Source of the DNA: Flavobacterium collinsii
GTDB taxonomy: Bacteria; Bacteroidota; Bacteroidia; Flavobacteriales; Flavobacteriaceae
NCBI RefSeq assembly: GCF_902804485.1
Contig: NZ_CADCST010000113.1
Coordinates: forward strand, 1-64,000
DNA length: 64,000 nucleotides
Direction of reading: 5' to 3'
Below are positions 24,923 through 33,846 of this stretch, piece by piece. Below the pieces are notes generated by a model. That model saw nothing but the letters and a program-made list of their open reading frames with translations, was not told the origin of the DNA and ran no database searches. The position numbers and the translations under genes were made by a program. Within the stretch, counting starts at the first letter, position 1. Each line of letters begins with the position of its first letter.

Positions 24923-26296
24923 ATGTCTGAACTTCTTCCGTACTTGTTGGCTTTTGTAGTAGCGTTATGCTTAGGGATATACTTAGGCAAATTGTTGTTT
25001 GCCGCACGATTTCAAACCGAAAAAGTAAGTCTGGAGGAGAGGCTGAAGGCAATTGTCAATCAATTACAGGTACAGAAAGAGCAGTTTGAAAACGAAAGAA
25101 GAAGTTTTGAGAAACAGCTTCATTCCAACAGTTCAGAGAAAGAAAATATACGAACCGAAAAAGACAGTTTGGCTATTCAGCTTTCTAAAAAGGAAGTAGA
25201 TTTTGAAAACTTGTGGGAACGTCACAAAGAACAAAAGAACGAAGTAAGCGAACTACAGGAGAAGTTTACCAAGGAGTTTGAAAATTTAGCCAATAAAATT
25301 CTGGAAGAAAAATCAGCAAAATTTACCGAACAAAACAGTGAAAATATGAAAAGTATCCTATTGCCGTTACAGGATAAAATTCAGGGTTTTGAACAAAAGG
25401 TAGAACAAACACACAAAGAGAGTATTGATTACCATGCGGCTTTGCGCCAGCAGATTTTGGGACTGAGTGAAATGAACGCCCAAATGAGTAAAGAGACCTT
25501 AAATTTAACCAAAGCTTTGAAAGGCGACAGTAAAATGCAGGGAAACTGGGGGGAATTGGTTCTGGAACGTGTTTTAGAAAAATCAGGTTTAGAAAAAGGA
25601 AGAGAATACGAAGTGCAGCAAAGCTTTACCAATGCGGAAGGGAACAGGGTTTTACCCGATGTTGTAATTAATTTACCCGATGGTAAAAAGATGATCGTTG
25701 ATTCTAAAGTTTCTCTGGTAGCCTACGAAAAATGGATCAATGAAGAATCAGAGCTTCTTAAAATAGATTTTCTCAAAGAACATGTAAATTCAATTAAAAG
25801 ACATGTGGAGCAATTGGGGAGTAAAAATTACCATGATTTGTATCAAATTGAGAGTCCGGATTTTGTGTTGCTGTTCATTCCGATTGAACCTGCGTTTGCG
25901 ATTGCATTAAACGAAGATTCGACTTTGTACAATAAAGCATTTGACCGAAACATTGTTATTGTTACTCCTACAACCTTATTGGCGACTTTACGAACGATTG
26001 ACAGTATGTGGACAAACCAAAAGCAACAGGAAAACGCCTTTGAAATTGCCAGACAGGCAGGAGCGCTGTACGATAAATTTGAAGGCTTTGTAACAGATCT
26101 GGTGCGAATAGGTAATAAAATAAAAGACACCAAAACGGAGTACGAAAATGCCATGAGCAAGCTCGTAGACGGAAGAGGAAATTTAATTTCAAGTGTCGAA
26201 AAATTAAAGAAAATGGGAGCGAAGGCCAAAAAGTCACTTCCTGAAAATATTATTGCAAGAGCTTCAAATTCAGATGAAAATCAATCTTTAAACTAA
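24923..26296 (+). CDS. rmuC: DNA recombination protein RmuC
   Basis: A 457-residue protein from the ATG at 24923. It has an N-terminal transmembrane helix (LPYLLAFVVALCLGIYLGKLLF), a long coiled coil (about residues 25-190) and the RmuC nuclease-like core: GNWGELVLERVLEKSGLEKGREY, VLPDVVINLPDGKKMIVDSKVSLVAYE, LLFIPIEPAFAIAL and VIVTPTTLLATLRTI. E. coli RmuC limits sequence inversions at repeats. Stand-alone gene in the forward direction. Confidence 0.93.
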   Translation: MSELLPYLLAFVVALCLGIYLGKLLFAARFQTEKVSLEERLKAIVNQLQVQKEQFENERRSFEKQLHSNSSEKENIRTEKDSLAIQLSKKEVDFENLWERHKEQKNEVSELQEKFTKEFENLANKILEEKSAKFTEQNSENMKSILLPLQDKIQGFEQKVEQTHKESIDYHAALRQQILGLSEMNAQMSKETLNLTKALKGDSKMQGNWGELVLERVLEKSGLEKGREYEVQQSFTNAEGNRVLPDVVINLPDGKKMIVDSKVSLVAYEKWINEESELLKIDFLKEHVNSIKRHVEQLGSKNYHDLYQIESPDFVLLFIPIEPAFAIALNEDSTLYNKAFDRNIVIVTPTTLLATLRTIDSMWTNQKQQENAFEIARQAGALYDKFEGFVTDLVRIGNKIKDTKTEYENAMSKLVDGRGNLISSVEKLKKMGAKAKKSLPENIIARASNSDENQSLN

Positions 26297-26384
26297 AATA
26301 GAAATATAAAAGTCTTGACACTGGATATGGTTTCATCAGGACTGTCTATAAAAATTTTCTCCGTTTAATTACAAATAAAAATAT

Positions 26385-26933
26385 ATGACTGCAGATTTTA
26401 AACCCGTTTCTTCATCAAAAATAAGTATTTCAGAATTAATGCTGCCATCGCATACCAATTTTAGCGGAAAAATCCATGGAGGATATATTTTGCAGCTATT
26501 AGATCAGATTGCTTTTGCATCGGCCTCAAAGTTTAGCGGTAATTATTGTGTGACCGCTTCTGTTGATACTGTAAATTTCTTAAAACCGATTGAGGTTGGA
26601 GAATTGGTGACCATGAAAGCATCGGTAAATTACGTTGGAAGAAGTTCTATGATTGTAGGGATTCGTGTGGAAGCCGAAAACATTCAGACCGGAGCCATCA
26701 AACATTGCAATTCTTCCTATTTTACAATGGTGGCTAAAGACAACGAAGGAAAGAGTGTACCTGTTCCGGGACTTATATTATCCAATTTAGAAGAGGTGAG
26801 ACGCTTTAGAAAATGCATCAAACAAATTGAATCTAAGAAAGAAGTCGAAGAACACGCACGAATGACAGATGTTAATTCTATCGAAGACCTCGCAAGTTTA
26901 GACCAGTATAATGTGCATTTAGAGATTCACTAG
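26385..26933 (+). CDS. Acyl-CoA thioesterase (hotdog fold, YciA/BFIT type)
   Basis: The 182-residue protein has one hotdog domain: MLPSHTNFSGKIHGGYILQLLDQIAFASASKFSG (the GGxxLxxxD helix motif) followed by VTASVDTVNFLKPIEVGELVTMKASVNYVG. It should hydrolyse acyl-CoA thioesters in the cytosol. The C-terminal 40 residues are a charged extension. It lies about 90 bp after rmuC in the same direction without overlap. Confidence 0.88.
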   Translation: MTADFKPVSSSKISISELMLPSHTNFSGKIHGGYILQLLDQIAFASASKFSGNYCVTASVDTVNFLKPIEVGELVTMKASVNYVGRSSMIVGIRVEAENIQTGAIKHCNSSYFTMVAKDNEGKSVPVPGLILSNLEEVRRFRKCIKQIESKKEVEEHARMTDVNSIEDLASLDQYNVHLEIH

Positions 26934-27044
26934 GATAAGGGTTTAGGATGTGAGATGTGAAAAATATTTACAAAAGAAACACATTCCTTTGGTATAACGC
27001 TCTGCATTTTATTACAAGTGAAACGCCTTTTTCGGTTAGAAAAT

Positions 27045-27061
27045 CTATGTTTCTATGTGTT
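27045..27061 (-). repeat. Single copy of the CTATGTTTCTATGTGTT motif
   Basis: This 17-bp sequence matches the core of the arms framing the GxxExxY gene at 14113 and 14625. Here it lies alone, about 65 bp upstream of the VOC protein start, in a T-rich context. Confidence 0.6.
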
Positions 27062-27126
27062 AGAAGATTTTTTATGTGCGTCAGGCCCAATTAATATATT
27101 TTACAATCAAATTAAATCAAATACAA

Positions 27127-27519
27127 ATGGTAAAGTTTGGATATACAATTTTATATGTCGAAGAAGTAGAAAAGTCCGTGTCGTTTTATGAAAAAGCATT
27201 TGGATTTTCAAGAAAATTTGTAACTCCTGAGGGAGATTATGGCGAATTGAGTACAGGCGAAACCACAATTTCGTTTGCTTCAAAAAAATTAGCTGCGCAA
27301 AATCTAAAAGATGGTTTTATCGAAAGCAAACCAGAGGAGAAACCTTTTGCTATCGAATTGGGTTTTGTAACCGATAATGTAGAGGATTTGGTAGCGAAAG
27401 CAACTTCTTCAGGAGCGCTATTAGTAAAGGAACCTACTCAGAAACCATGGGGACAAATCGTCGCTTATGTGCGTGATTTGGACGGGTTTTTAATCGAAAT
27501 CTGTACTCCTGTTCAATAA
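27127..27519 (+). CDS. VOC-family (glyoxalase/bleomycin resistance) protein
   Basis: A 130-residue single VOC module pair from the ATG at 27127; an upstream alternative frame to 27076 is not needed. FGYTILYVEEVEKSVSFYEKAFGF and the second half VTDNVEDLVAKATSSGALLVKEPTQKPWGQIVAYVRDLDGFLIEICTP are diagnostic. The terminal Glu in LIEIC is the usual metal ligand. The substrate is unknown. It is a stand-alone gene. Confidence 0.88.
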   Translation: MVKFGYTILYVEEVEKSVSFYEKAFGFSRKFVTPEGDYGELSTGETTISFASKKLAAQNLKDGFIESKPEEKPFAIELGFVTDNVEDLVAKATSSGALLVKEPTQKPWGQIVAYVRDLDGFLIEICTPVQ

Positions 27520-27933
27520 GAGCGTTATAAAGCTTCAGTTCTATTAATGGCAGTTTGTATGGTCTCTTTAGGGCTAAAGTCAGAACACAAATTCCACGAA
27601 TTTGCACAAATTTAATCGGTTAACCTTGTTTGTGAAGTTAATTTCACAAACAGATTAGTAGCAATTGGTGTAATTGGCGTAATTTTTTATAGTTGCGTCC
27701 ACAGGGTAGCCCTTGAGGAGTTTTTTTGGGTAAGTGAAACATTCACAAATATTTAGTAAAAATCGGCAACCGTACTGCCGAAAAAATCGTAACTTTAAGT
27801 ATAAATGATTGGGTTACTGTTTTTTCACGGAGTACTGCCATTCTATTTTTTTTAAGCTCATATTAAGTCCAGTTATTTCTCTTCTTAAAATAAGAAAAAA
27901 TCGAATGACATAATTGTTTAATTCTTAACGATT
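27520..27933. other. Gene-free spacer with degenerate repeat sequence
   Basis: No convincing coding frame is seen in these 414 bp. There are degenerate direct repeats of the kind TTCCACGAATTTGCACAAATTTAAT (27596-27617 region), a second pair GGTGTAATTGGCGTAATTTT, and a small hairpin CGGCA/TGCCG at 27764-27780 flanked by A-runs. These look like decayed intergenic repeats; the last 50 bp should hold the YceI gene promoter. Confidence 0.55.
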
Positions 27934-28503
27934 ATGAAAAAAATTACATTATTAGTTTTACTGTTTATTGCTTATTCCGTTATTGCCCAGGATAAACTTT
28001 TTACCAGTACCGCAAGCATAAATTTTGAAGCTTCGGTGCCCTTTTTTGAAGATGTAAAAGCGGTAAACAGACAGGTCACAATTGTTGTGGAGCCTCGAAC
28101 AAGTACATTTATTTGTACCGTTGTTGTTAAAGATTTTCGATTTAAATTAGACCTGATGCAGGAACATTTTAACGAAAACTATATGGAGAGTCATCGTTAC
28201 CCAAAAGCTGTTTTTAAAGGGAAAATTGAAAAATTTGATCTAAAAGATATAGACGAAATCGAAAAAGAATATCAAATCAAAGGCAAGCTGGTACTACGGG
28301 GAAAATCGAAAGAGATTATGGTAAACGCATTGATTAAAAAAGTGGGAGACGGAATCCAGATTGTTTCAGATTTCCCTATTTTAATCTCTGATTTTAATAT
28401 AGAAATTCCGAGCAGAATAGCAGCTAAGATTTCTAAAACAGTGAATACCGAATTAATCGGAGTGGTCAGAGGTGGAGATCCAATGTATTTAACTTTAAAG
28501 TAA
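27934..28503 (+). CDS. YceI-family periplasmic protein
   Basis: A 189-residue exported protein with signal peptide (cleavage near SVIAQ). It is a compact YceI-like lipocalin fold: LFTSTASINFEASVPFFEDVKAVNRQVT, FKLDLMQEHFNENYMESHRYPKAVFKGKIEKFD and the ending of alternating strands. Members bind isoprenoid or other lipids in the periplasm; no ligand can be named here. It is convergent with the TIGR01777 gene, with only 3 bp between stops. Confidence 0.85.
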   Translation: MKKITLLVLLFIAYSVIAQDKLFTSTASINFEASVPFFEDVKAVNRQVTIVVEPRTSTFICTVVVKDFRFKLDLMQEHFNENYMESHRYPKAVFKGKIEKFDLKDIDEIEKEYQIKGKLVLRGKSKEIMVNALIKKVGDGIQIVSDFPILISDFNIEIPSRIAAKISKTVNTELIGVVRGGDPMYLTLK

Positions 28504-28506
28504 AGC

Positions 28507-29418
28507 CTAATTCAGGCAGCTAACCAGCGCGCTTTCTAAATCGGTAAACTGAAATTCGAATCCCGTTTTTTGTATTTTTTCAGATGAAACCCGTTGTCCT
28601 TTCAGGACAGCTTCGCTCATTTCGCCTAAAATAATTTTAAGAATAAAGGCAGGTACTTTTGGGAGCCAGATTTTATAACCGTATAAATTGGCAAGTGATT
28701 TTGAAAAACTAAGGTTCGTAGTATTGTCTGTGATGCAGGCATTATACGGACCTTTTATATTTTCGTCTGTAAGCGCTTTTAAATAAATCTGACATAAGTC
28801 TTCAATATGAATCCAGGGAAGGTATTGTTTTCCGGTACCCAGCACTACACCAAAACCATTTTTGAAATTAGGCCCAAGTTTTTTTAGAAAGCCTTCATTT
28901 CTTCCCAAAACAATTCCGGTTCTTAGTTTAGCAGTTCGGATACCTAAAGCATTAATTTTATCTACTGCCTGTTCCCATTTAACACAGGTTAGGCCTAAGA
29001 AATCATTTGCGGGAGGGCTATCCTCTGTACAAATAGTAGAACTGGTAACGGCTCCGTAAATTCCAACGGCCGAAGCCGAGATAAAAGCATCCAGCACTTT
29101 ATTGTTTTTCTTTAAGATTGAAAAAATCAGATCGATGGGTTGTACACGACTCTCTAAAATGACTTTTTTACGTCTTTTGGTCCATCTTTTTTCAACGATT
29201 CCTTCACCTGCTAAATGAATGATGTAATCAGCCTGAAGAATAGCTTCTTCGTTGATATAATCACTTTTTAAATTCCATTTATAATAGGTGATTAATGAGG
29301 TGTTTTCTCGGGCAGTACGACTCAAAATCGATACCGTAAAACCACTGTCAATGAGTAGATCGGTTAGTTGTTTTCCAACAAATCCAGTGCCTCCGGTTAG
29401 TAAAACATTCTTTGCCAT
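28507..29418 (-). CDS. TIGR01777-family NAD(P)-dependent epimerase-like oxidoreductase
   Basis: A 303-residue extended SDR protein. The dinucleotide motif is LLTGGTGFVGKQLTD at the N-terminus; YIIHLAGEGIVEKRWTKRRKK, LDAFISASAVGIYG and LPWIHIEDLCQIYLKAL are signature blocks, and the C-terminal DUF1731-like part has LPKVPAFILKIILGEMSEAVLKGQRV. The physiological substrate of the family (YfcH/SULA-like) is unresolved. It is divergent from the TetR gene across a 98-bp region with a direct repeat. Confidence 0.9.
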   Translation of the reverse strand: MAKNVLLTGGTGFVGKQLTDLLIDSGFTVSILSRTARENTSLITYYKWNLKSDYINEEAILQADYIIHLAGEGIVEKRWTKRRKKVILESRVQPIDLIFSILKKNNKVLDAFISASAVGIYGAVTSSTICTEDSPPANDFLGLTCVKWEQAVDKINALGIRTAKLRTGIVLGRNEGFLKKLGPNFKNGFGVVLGTGKQYLPWIHIEDLCQIYLKALTDENIKGPYNACITDNTTNLSFSKSLANLYGYKIWLPKVPAFILKIILGEMSEAVLKGQRVSSEKIQKTGFEFQFTDLESALVSCLN

Positions 29419-29451
29419 GATAGTTTATAATATATTTAACAGTGCATTTTG

Positions 29452-29499
29452 TTTAAGGCAAAGTAAAGGTACTTAAACATTCCTTACCTTTAAGGCAAA
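29452..29499. promoter_or_regulatory. Candidate TetR operator region (11-bp direct repeat plus palindrome)
   Basis: TTTAAGGCAAA occurs at 29452-29462 and again at 29489-29499, and the second copy overlaps the palindrome CCTTA-n4-TAAGG (29482-29495). The sites lie between the divergent TIGR01777 and TetR genes, where an autoregulatory operator would be expected. Function is inferred from position only. Confidence 0.45.
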
Positions 29500-29516
29500 T
29501 TCTAAATTTTAATGAA

Positions 29517-30179
29517 ATGGCGACTAAAAATAAGACTATCACAAGAGAAGATATCGTTTCAAAATATATGGATGAAGTTTTAGAAAAGGGGCAAAAACCA
29601 AAATCGGTGTATCATTTTGCAAAAGAAAATGATTTTACGGAAGCTGAGTTTTATGCTTTTTTTGGAACATTAGAAGGTTTAGAAAAAGAGATATTCAGAT
29701 TGTTTTTTGCGAATACGATTGATTTGTTGCATAAAAACGCGGACTATCAGGAGTATGACATGAAAAATAAAATGCTGAGTTTTTACTTTACTTTTTTTGA
29801 GATTTTAACGGCCAATAGAAGCTATGTACTGCAAGTTCTGAAAATTGACAGGAATCCACTTAAAAATTTAGTACAATTGACTTCGCTTCGTGAGGCGTTC
29901 AAAGAATATGTATCGGAAATATTGACCGATGATTACCGACTTGAACAGGAAAAATTTCAAAAATTTCAGGAAAAAGCCCTTCAGGAATCGGCTTGGTTGC
30001 AATTGATGATGACCATAAAATTTTGGATAGAGGATTCGTCTGCGGCATTTGAGAAAACTGATATTTTTATTGAGAAATCAGTTAATGCCTCTTTTGAACT
30101 GATGAATGTTGCTCCAATGAACCATTTAATAGATTTTGGAAAATTTCTGTTTAAAGAGAAAATATACAGCAAGCAATGA
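29517..30179 (+). CDS. TetR-family transcriptional regulator
   Basis: A 220-residue protein with an N-terminal helix-turn-helix (TREDIVSKYMDEVLEKGQKPKSVYHFAKENDFTEAEFYAFFG), slightly divergent from canonical TetR in the recognition helix, and a helical C-terminal domain (residues 70-210) with aromatic-rich helices. It overlaps the ABC1 kinase gene by 4 nt, so the pair is translationally coupled. It probably controls its own operon and perhaps the divergent oxidoreductase. Confidence 0.82.
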   Translation: MATKNKTITREDIVSKYMDEVLEKGQKPKSVYHFAKENDFTEAEFYAFFGTLEGLEKEIFRLFFANTIDLLHKNADYQEYDMKNKMLSFYFTFFEILTANRSYVLQVLKIDRNPLKNLVQLTSLREAFKEYVSEILTDDYRLEQEKFQKFQEKALQESAWLQLMMTIKFWIEDSSAAFEKTDIFIEKSVNASFELMNVAPMNHLIDFGKFLFKEKIYSKQ

Positions 30180-31480
30180 AAACGATCGATTATATACCGA
30201 CCTCAAAAATAGAAAGAGCCAGTAAATTAGTGCAAACCGGGGCAAAGATTGGAGTAAATTATATCAAGCATTATGCTGAGAAAATGGTGAACTCAGATTT
30301 GACCCGTGATAAATTGAATGAAAATAATGCAGAAGATATTTATGACGGCCTCAAAAGCCTGAAAGGAAGCGCACTTAAAGTCGCTCAAATGCTGAGCATG
30401 GACAAGAATTTTTTGCCCCAGGCCTATGTAGAGAAATTTTCGTTATCTCAATTTTCTGTTCCGCCGTTATCAGCCCCTTTGGTTTTGAAAACTTTTAAAA
30501 CCAATTTTGGAAAAACACCCTACGAGATTTTTGATGAGTTCAATGCTAATTCTGTCAATGCTGCCAGTATTGGTCAGGTGCATTTGGCGGTTAAAGATGG
30601 TAAAAAACTCGCAGTTAAAATTCAGTATCCGGGTGTTGCCAATAGCATTTCCTCTGATTTGGCTTTGGTAAAGCCTATCGCGATTAGAATGTTTAATTTA
30701 CAAGGAAAAGATTCTGATAAATATTTTAAAGAAGTTGAAGACAAGCTGATTGAAGAAACCAATTATTTGCTGGAACTCCAACAAAGTAAAGAAGTGGTAG
30801 AAGCTTGTAGTAAAATCGAAAACATACTATTTCCTGATTATTATCCTGAGTTCTCTTCGGAGAAAATCATCACGATGGATTGGATGAGCGGAATACATCT
30901 TTCAGAGTTCACTGCTAAAAATACAGATCAGAAAGTGGGAGACAAAATAGGTCAGGCGCTTTGGGATTTTTATATGTATCAAATTCATGTTTTAAGAAAA
31001 GTGCATGCCGATCCGCATCCCGGAAATTTTCTGGTGGATGACAATAACCAGCTAATTGCGCTCGATTTTGGTTGTATGAAGCAAATTCCGGATGATTTTT
31101 ATGTGCCATACTTTGAACTAATTAATAAAAATGTAATCACAGACGAAAAGCTTTTCAATCAAAAATTATTCGAATTGGAAATCCTTCGTCCCGATGATTC
31201 GGCGTCAGAGGTTGAATATTTTACAGAAATGTTTCATGACCTGTTGTCCCTTTTTACCAAACCTTTTCAGGACGAGACTTTTGATTTTGCCGATGAGACT
31301 TTCTTTGAAAATATTGCCAAATTAGGGGAGCGATTTACCAACGATACCAATCTTAAAAAAATGAATGGGAATCGAGGATCTAAACATTTTATCTACATGA
31401 ACAGAACTTTCTTTGGTTTGTACAATCTGATGTTTGATTTGAAAGCGAAGATTGTAGTAGAGAATTATGTGAAGTATTAA
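30176..31480 (+). CDS. ABC1 (AarF/UbiB/COQ8) atypical kinase
   Basis: A 434-residue member of the ABC1 family. Visible are the N-terminal extension with LKGSALKVAQMLSMD (the KxGQ position, here Lys68-Val-Ala-Gln71), the Ala-rich nucleotide loop VNAASIGQVHLAV, the lysine in LAVKIQYPG, the catalytic HADPHPGNFLVDDNN and the DFG-like LDFGCMK. UbiB/COQ8 proteins support quinone biosynthesis as ATPases. Gly to Ala within KxGQ is notable because that motif shapes activity. It is co-transcribed with the TetR gene and followed by a palindromic terminator. Confidence 0.88.
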   Translation: MKTIDYIPTSKIERASKLVQTGAKIGVNYIKHYAEKMVNSDLTRDKLNENNAEDIYDGLKSLKGSALKVAQMLSMDKNFLPQAYVEKFSLSQFSVPPLSAPLVLKTFKTNFGKTPYEIFDEFNANSVNAASIGQVHLAVKDGKKLAVKIQYPGVANSISSDLALVKPIAIRMFNLQGKDSDKYFKEVEDKLIEETNYLLELQQSKEVVEACSKIENILFPDYYPEFSSEKIITMDWMSGIHLSEFTAKNTDQKVGDKIGQALWDFYMYQIHVLRKVHADPHPGNFLVDDNNQLIALDFGCMKQIPDDFYVPYFELINKNVITDEKLFNQKLFELEILRPDDSASEVEYFTEMFHDLLSLFTKPFQDETFDFADETFFENIAKLGERFTNDTNLKKMNGNRGSKHFIYMNRTFFGLYNLMFDLKAKIVVENYVKY

Positions 31481-31490
31481 AAAAAGGTTT

Positions 31491-31550
31491 GTTTCAGGTT
31501 TCAAGTTTCACGTTACAAAAAAACTGCAACCTGAACCTGAAACAAAAAAA
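31491..31550. terminator. Bidirectional terminator hairpin
   Basis: GTTTCAGGTT (31491-31500) pairs exactly with AACCTGAAAC (31534-31543) and the second arm is followed by an A-run, while the minus strand gives a T-run. It lies between convergent ABC1-kinase and photolyase genes. Confidence 0.7.
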
Positions 31551-31552
31551 AG

Positions 31553-32848
31553 CTATCTCAAAATTCCCTTTTTATAAGTTTCGATCGCCCGATCCCGTGC
31601 AAACGCATGATCCACCATTGGTTCGTTGTAGCCTAAATCAAATTCCGGAATCCATTTGCGAATGTAGATTCCTTTCTCGTCAAACTTCTTTTGTTGAATC
31701 TCGGGATTGAAAACCCTAAAATAAGGCGCAGCATCACAGCCCGTTCCTGCTGCCCATTGCCAGTTGCCTACATTGGAAGCCAGTTCAAAATCCAATAATT
31801 TTTCGGCAAAATAAGCTTCACCCCATTGCCAGTTAATGAGCAAATGTTTACATAAAAAACTGGCTACCACCATGCGAACCCGATTGTGCATATAGCCCGT
31901 TTCGTTTAGCTGACGCATTCCGGCATCAACCATTGGGTAACCCGTAGTTCCGGAACACCAGCGTTTAAAATCTTCTTCGTTATTGCGCCATTGAATGCCG
32001 TCGTAAGCCGATTTAAAATTGTGGTTCACAACATTTGGGAAGCTAAATAAAATCTGGATGAAGAATTCTCTCCAAATCAGCTCGCTTAAAAAGGTTTGGT
32101 TTTTTCGATTGGCCCAATTTACGAGTTTGCGAATACTAACCGTTCCAAAACGCAAGTGCGGTGAAAGATAAGAAGTACTGTCCTCAGCCGGAAAATCACG
32201 TGTTTCTTTATAATTAGAAATTTGGCTTAAATCGGGAGGAAGCACTTTTATAATACTTTTTTCAAAACCAATTTCGGCTAGTTCCGGAAAGGTAAACTGA
32301 TTTTTGCTGAAGTTTCCGTACCAGGGTTTTGTGTCAAACTCAGGCGCCTGTCCTAAAAGATGGTATTTTTCAAGCCACTTGTTTTTATAAGGTGTATAAA
32401 TGGTGTACGGAAGTCCGTCGGCCTTTGTGATCTCTTTCTCTTCAAAAATCACATGATCTTTGAATGAGGAAGCTGTGATATGGTGTTGTGCTAATAATTG
32501 CTGAATAGCAGCATCACGTAGGATGGCAAAAGGCTCGTAATCTTTATTGAAAAAAACGTGCTGAATGTCAAATTCAGTTATAAGTGATTCCCAAACCTTA
32601 CTTGTAGTTCCTTTTTTAATGAGAATGGAGGAATCAATTGCTTTTAGTTGTTCGTTTATTTTTTGAAGTGACTCAAAAATAAACTGAACGCGTGCATCAT
32701 TTTTGGGAAGGTTTTCCAGAATTTCATCATCAAAAATGAAAAGCGGAATTACCGGAAAATCCGATTGCAGGGCATGGAACAGTCCGGTATTGTCTTCTAA
32801 ACGTAAATCACGTCGGAACCAGAAAAAAGAAACTTTTTGTTTTGTCAT
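31553..32848 (-). CDS. Class I cyclobutane pyrimidine dimer photolyase
   Basis: A 431-residue flavoprotein. The N-terminal alpha/beta domain starts FFWFRRDLRLEDNTGLFHAL, and the FAD-binding domain has WREFFIQILF, RWCSGTTGYPMVDAGMRQLNETGYMHNRVRM and SNVGNWQWAAGTGCDAAPYFRVFNP, all typical of CPD photolyases, including conserved tryptophans of the electron chain. It repairs UV lesions with light. It is last in the carotenoid block, 51 bp after the SRPBCC gene, under what appears to be light-linked control. Confidence 0.93.
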   Translation of the reverse strand: MTKQKVSFFWFRRDLRLEDNTGLFHALQSDFPVIPLFIFDDEILENLPKNDARVQFIFESLQKINEQLKAIDSSILIKKGTTSKVWESLITEFDIQHVFFNKDYEPFAILRDAAIQQLLAQHHITASSFKDHVIFEEKEITKADGLPYTIYTPYKNKWLEKYHLLGQAPEFDTKPWYGNFSKNQFTFPELAEIGFEKSIIKVLPPDLSQISNYKETRDFPAEDSTSYLSPHLRFGTVSIRKLVNWANRKNQTFLSELIWREFFIQILFSFPNVVNHNFKSAYDGIQWRNNEEDFKRWCSGTTGYPMVDAGMRQLNETGYMHNRVRMVVASFLCKHLLINWQWGEAYFAEKLLDFELASNVGNWQWAAGTGCDAAPYFRVFNPEIQQKKFDEKGIYIRKWIPEFDLGYNEPMVDHAFARDRAIETYKKGILR

Positions 32849-32899
32849 TGTATGATGTTCTGCTAGATTTTTTATCTCAGCTAAAAGATTTATACCGAT

Positions 32900-33364
32900 T
32901 TAAGCTTTTGAATTGAATAGCTCTTCAATTTTATTGTAGCGATAATCAAAAATCGTTTTGAGTTTATTTTTAACAATAAGACTGTTCATGATTCTACCCA
33001 GATACCCTAATGGTAAAGCGTAATGCACCACATCAATCATTTTTGTTCCAGTTGCTGTGGGCTCGAAAAAGTGTTTGTGATGCCATAAAGCATAAGGACC
33101 AAATCGCTGTTCGTCGACAAAATATTGGTTTTCCTTTGAAACAGTGATGATTGTCATCCAGTTAATTTTAATGCCCAAAAGAGGTTTTAAAGTATAGGTG
33201 ATAATTTGTCCGGGATACATGCGTTTGTTGTCAAAATCCTGAATTTCGAAACTCATATTATCCAGTGTTATCGTTTGGAGATTTTTCGGACTTGAAAAAA
33301 AATCCCAACATTCTTCAACAGTAGCGTTTACATGCTGTACGGTTTCTATTTTGTATACTTTCAT
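32900..33364 (-). CDS. SRPBCC-fold protein in the carotenoid cluster
   Basis: A 154-residue START/Bet v1-like protein: VQHVNATVEECWDFFSSPKNLQTI at the N-terminus, TYTLKPLLGIKINWMTIITV in the middle and a long C-terminal helix ending in YNKIEELFNS. The fold binds hydrophobic ligands; members are often adjacent to flavobacterial carotenoid genes, but no biochemical role is known to me. Gap to crtZ is 9 bp, so it is in the same operon. Confidence 0.85.
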   Translation of the reverse strand: MKVYKIETVQHVNATVEECWDFFSSPKNLQTITLDNMSFEIQDFDNKRMYPGQIITYTLKPLLGIKINWMTIITVSKENQYFVDEQRFGPYALWHHKHFFEPTATGTKMIDVVHYALPLGYLGRIMNSLIVKNKLKTIFDYRYNKIEELFNSKA

Positions 33365-33373
33365 AAAATCAAT

Positions 33374-33814
33374 TTAAATATTATAATATTTAAAAGGAAC
33401 AAACAACATTCCGAAACATTCTCCGTCCTCTTTGCCTAGGTGCTTGTGATGCATTTTATGTGCTTTTCTTAAGCCAATCAAGTATTTGTTTTTGGTGTTT
33501 TTAAACCATTTAAAACGCTGGTGGATAAGAACATCGTGAATTAAAAAATAACAGGCACCATAGAGTGTTACCCCGCAGGCAATGAAAAATAAATAGTTGA
33601 ATCCACCCTGAACACCAAAATAAAACAAGACGATACTCGGAATAGCAAAAATGACAAAAAAGATATCATTGCGTTCAAAAGGGTGTTCGTATTTAGGCTG
33701 ATGATGATCGGCGTGAAAATACCACATAAATCCATGCATGACGAACTTATGCGTAAGCCAGGTCACACATTCCATGAATAAAAAGACACCTAAAAAGATC
33801 AGAAAAGAAATCAT
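33374..33814 (-). CDS. crtZ: Beta-carotene hydroxylase
   Basis: A 146-residue integral membrane di-iron hydroxylase. The histidine motifs are all present: THKFVMHG, FHADHHQPKYEHPFE, LIHDVLIHQRF and HKMHHKH. It adds the 3,3'-hydroxyls that turn beta-carotene into zeaxanthin, the typical yellow flavobacterial pigment. It follows crtB by 32 bp. Confidence 0.94.
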   Translation of the reverse strand: MISFLIFLGVFLFMECVTWLTHKFVMHGFMWYFHADHHQPKYEHPFERNDIFFVIFAIPSIVLFYFGVQGGFNYLFFIACGVTLYGACYFLIHDVLIHQRFKWFKNTKNKYLIGLRKAHKMHHKHLGKEDGECFGMLFVPFKYYNI

Positions 33815-33823
33815 TTTGTATAG

Positions 33824-33835
33824 TTTCTATGTGTT
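33824..33835 (-). repeat. Short copy of the TTTCTATGTGTT motif in the crtB-crtZ spacer
   Basis: Twelve base pairs match the arms framing the GxxExxY gene (14113, 14625) and the copy at 27045. It lies directly upstream of the crtZ start codon. Confidence 0.5.
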
Positions 33836-33846
33836 CGAAATTGATT

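Noticed and set aside
25843..26237. Overlapping minus-strand frames inside rmuC
   Set aside because: Both are antisense to conserved RmuC motifs and lack any domain pattern.
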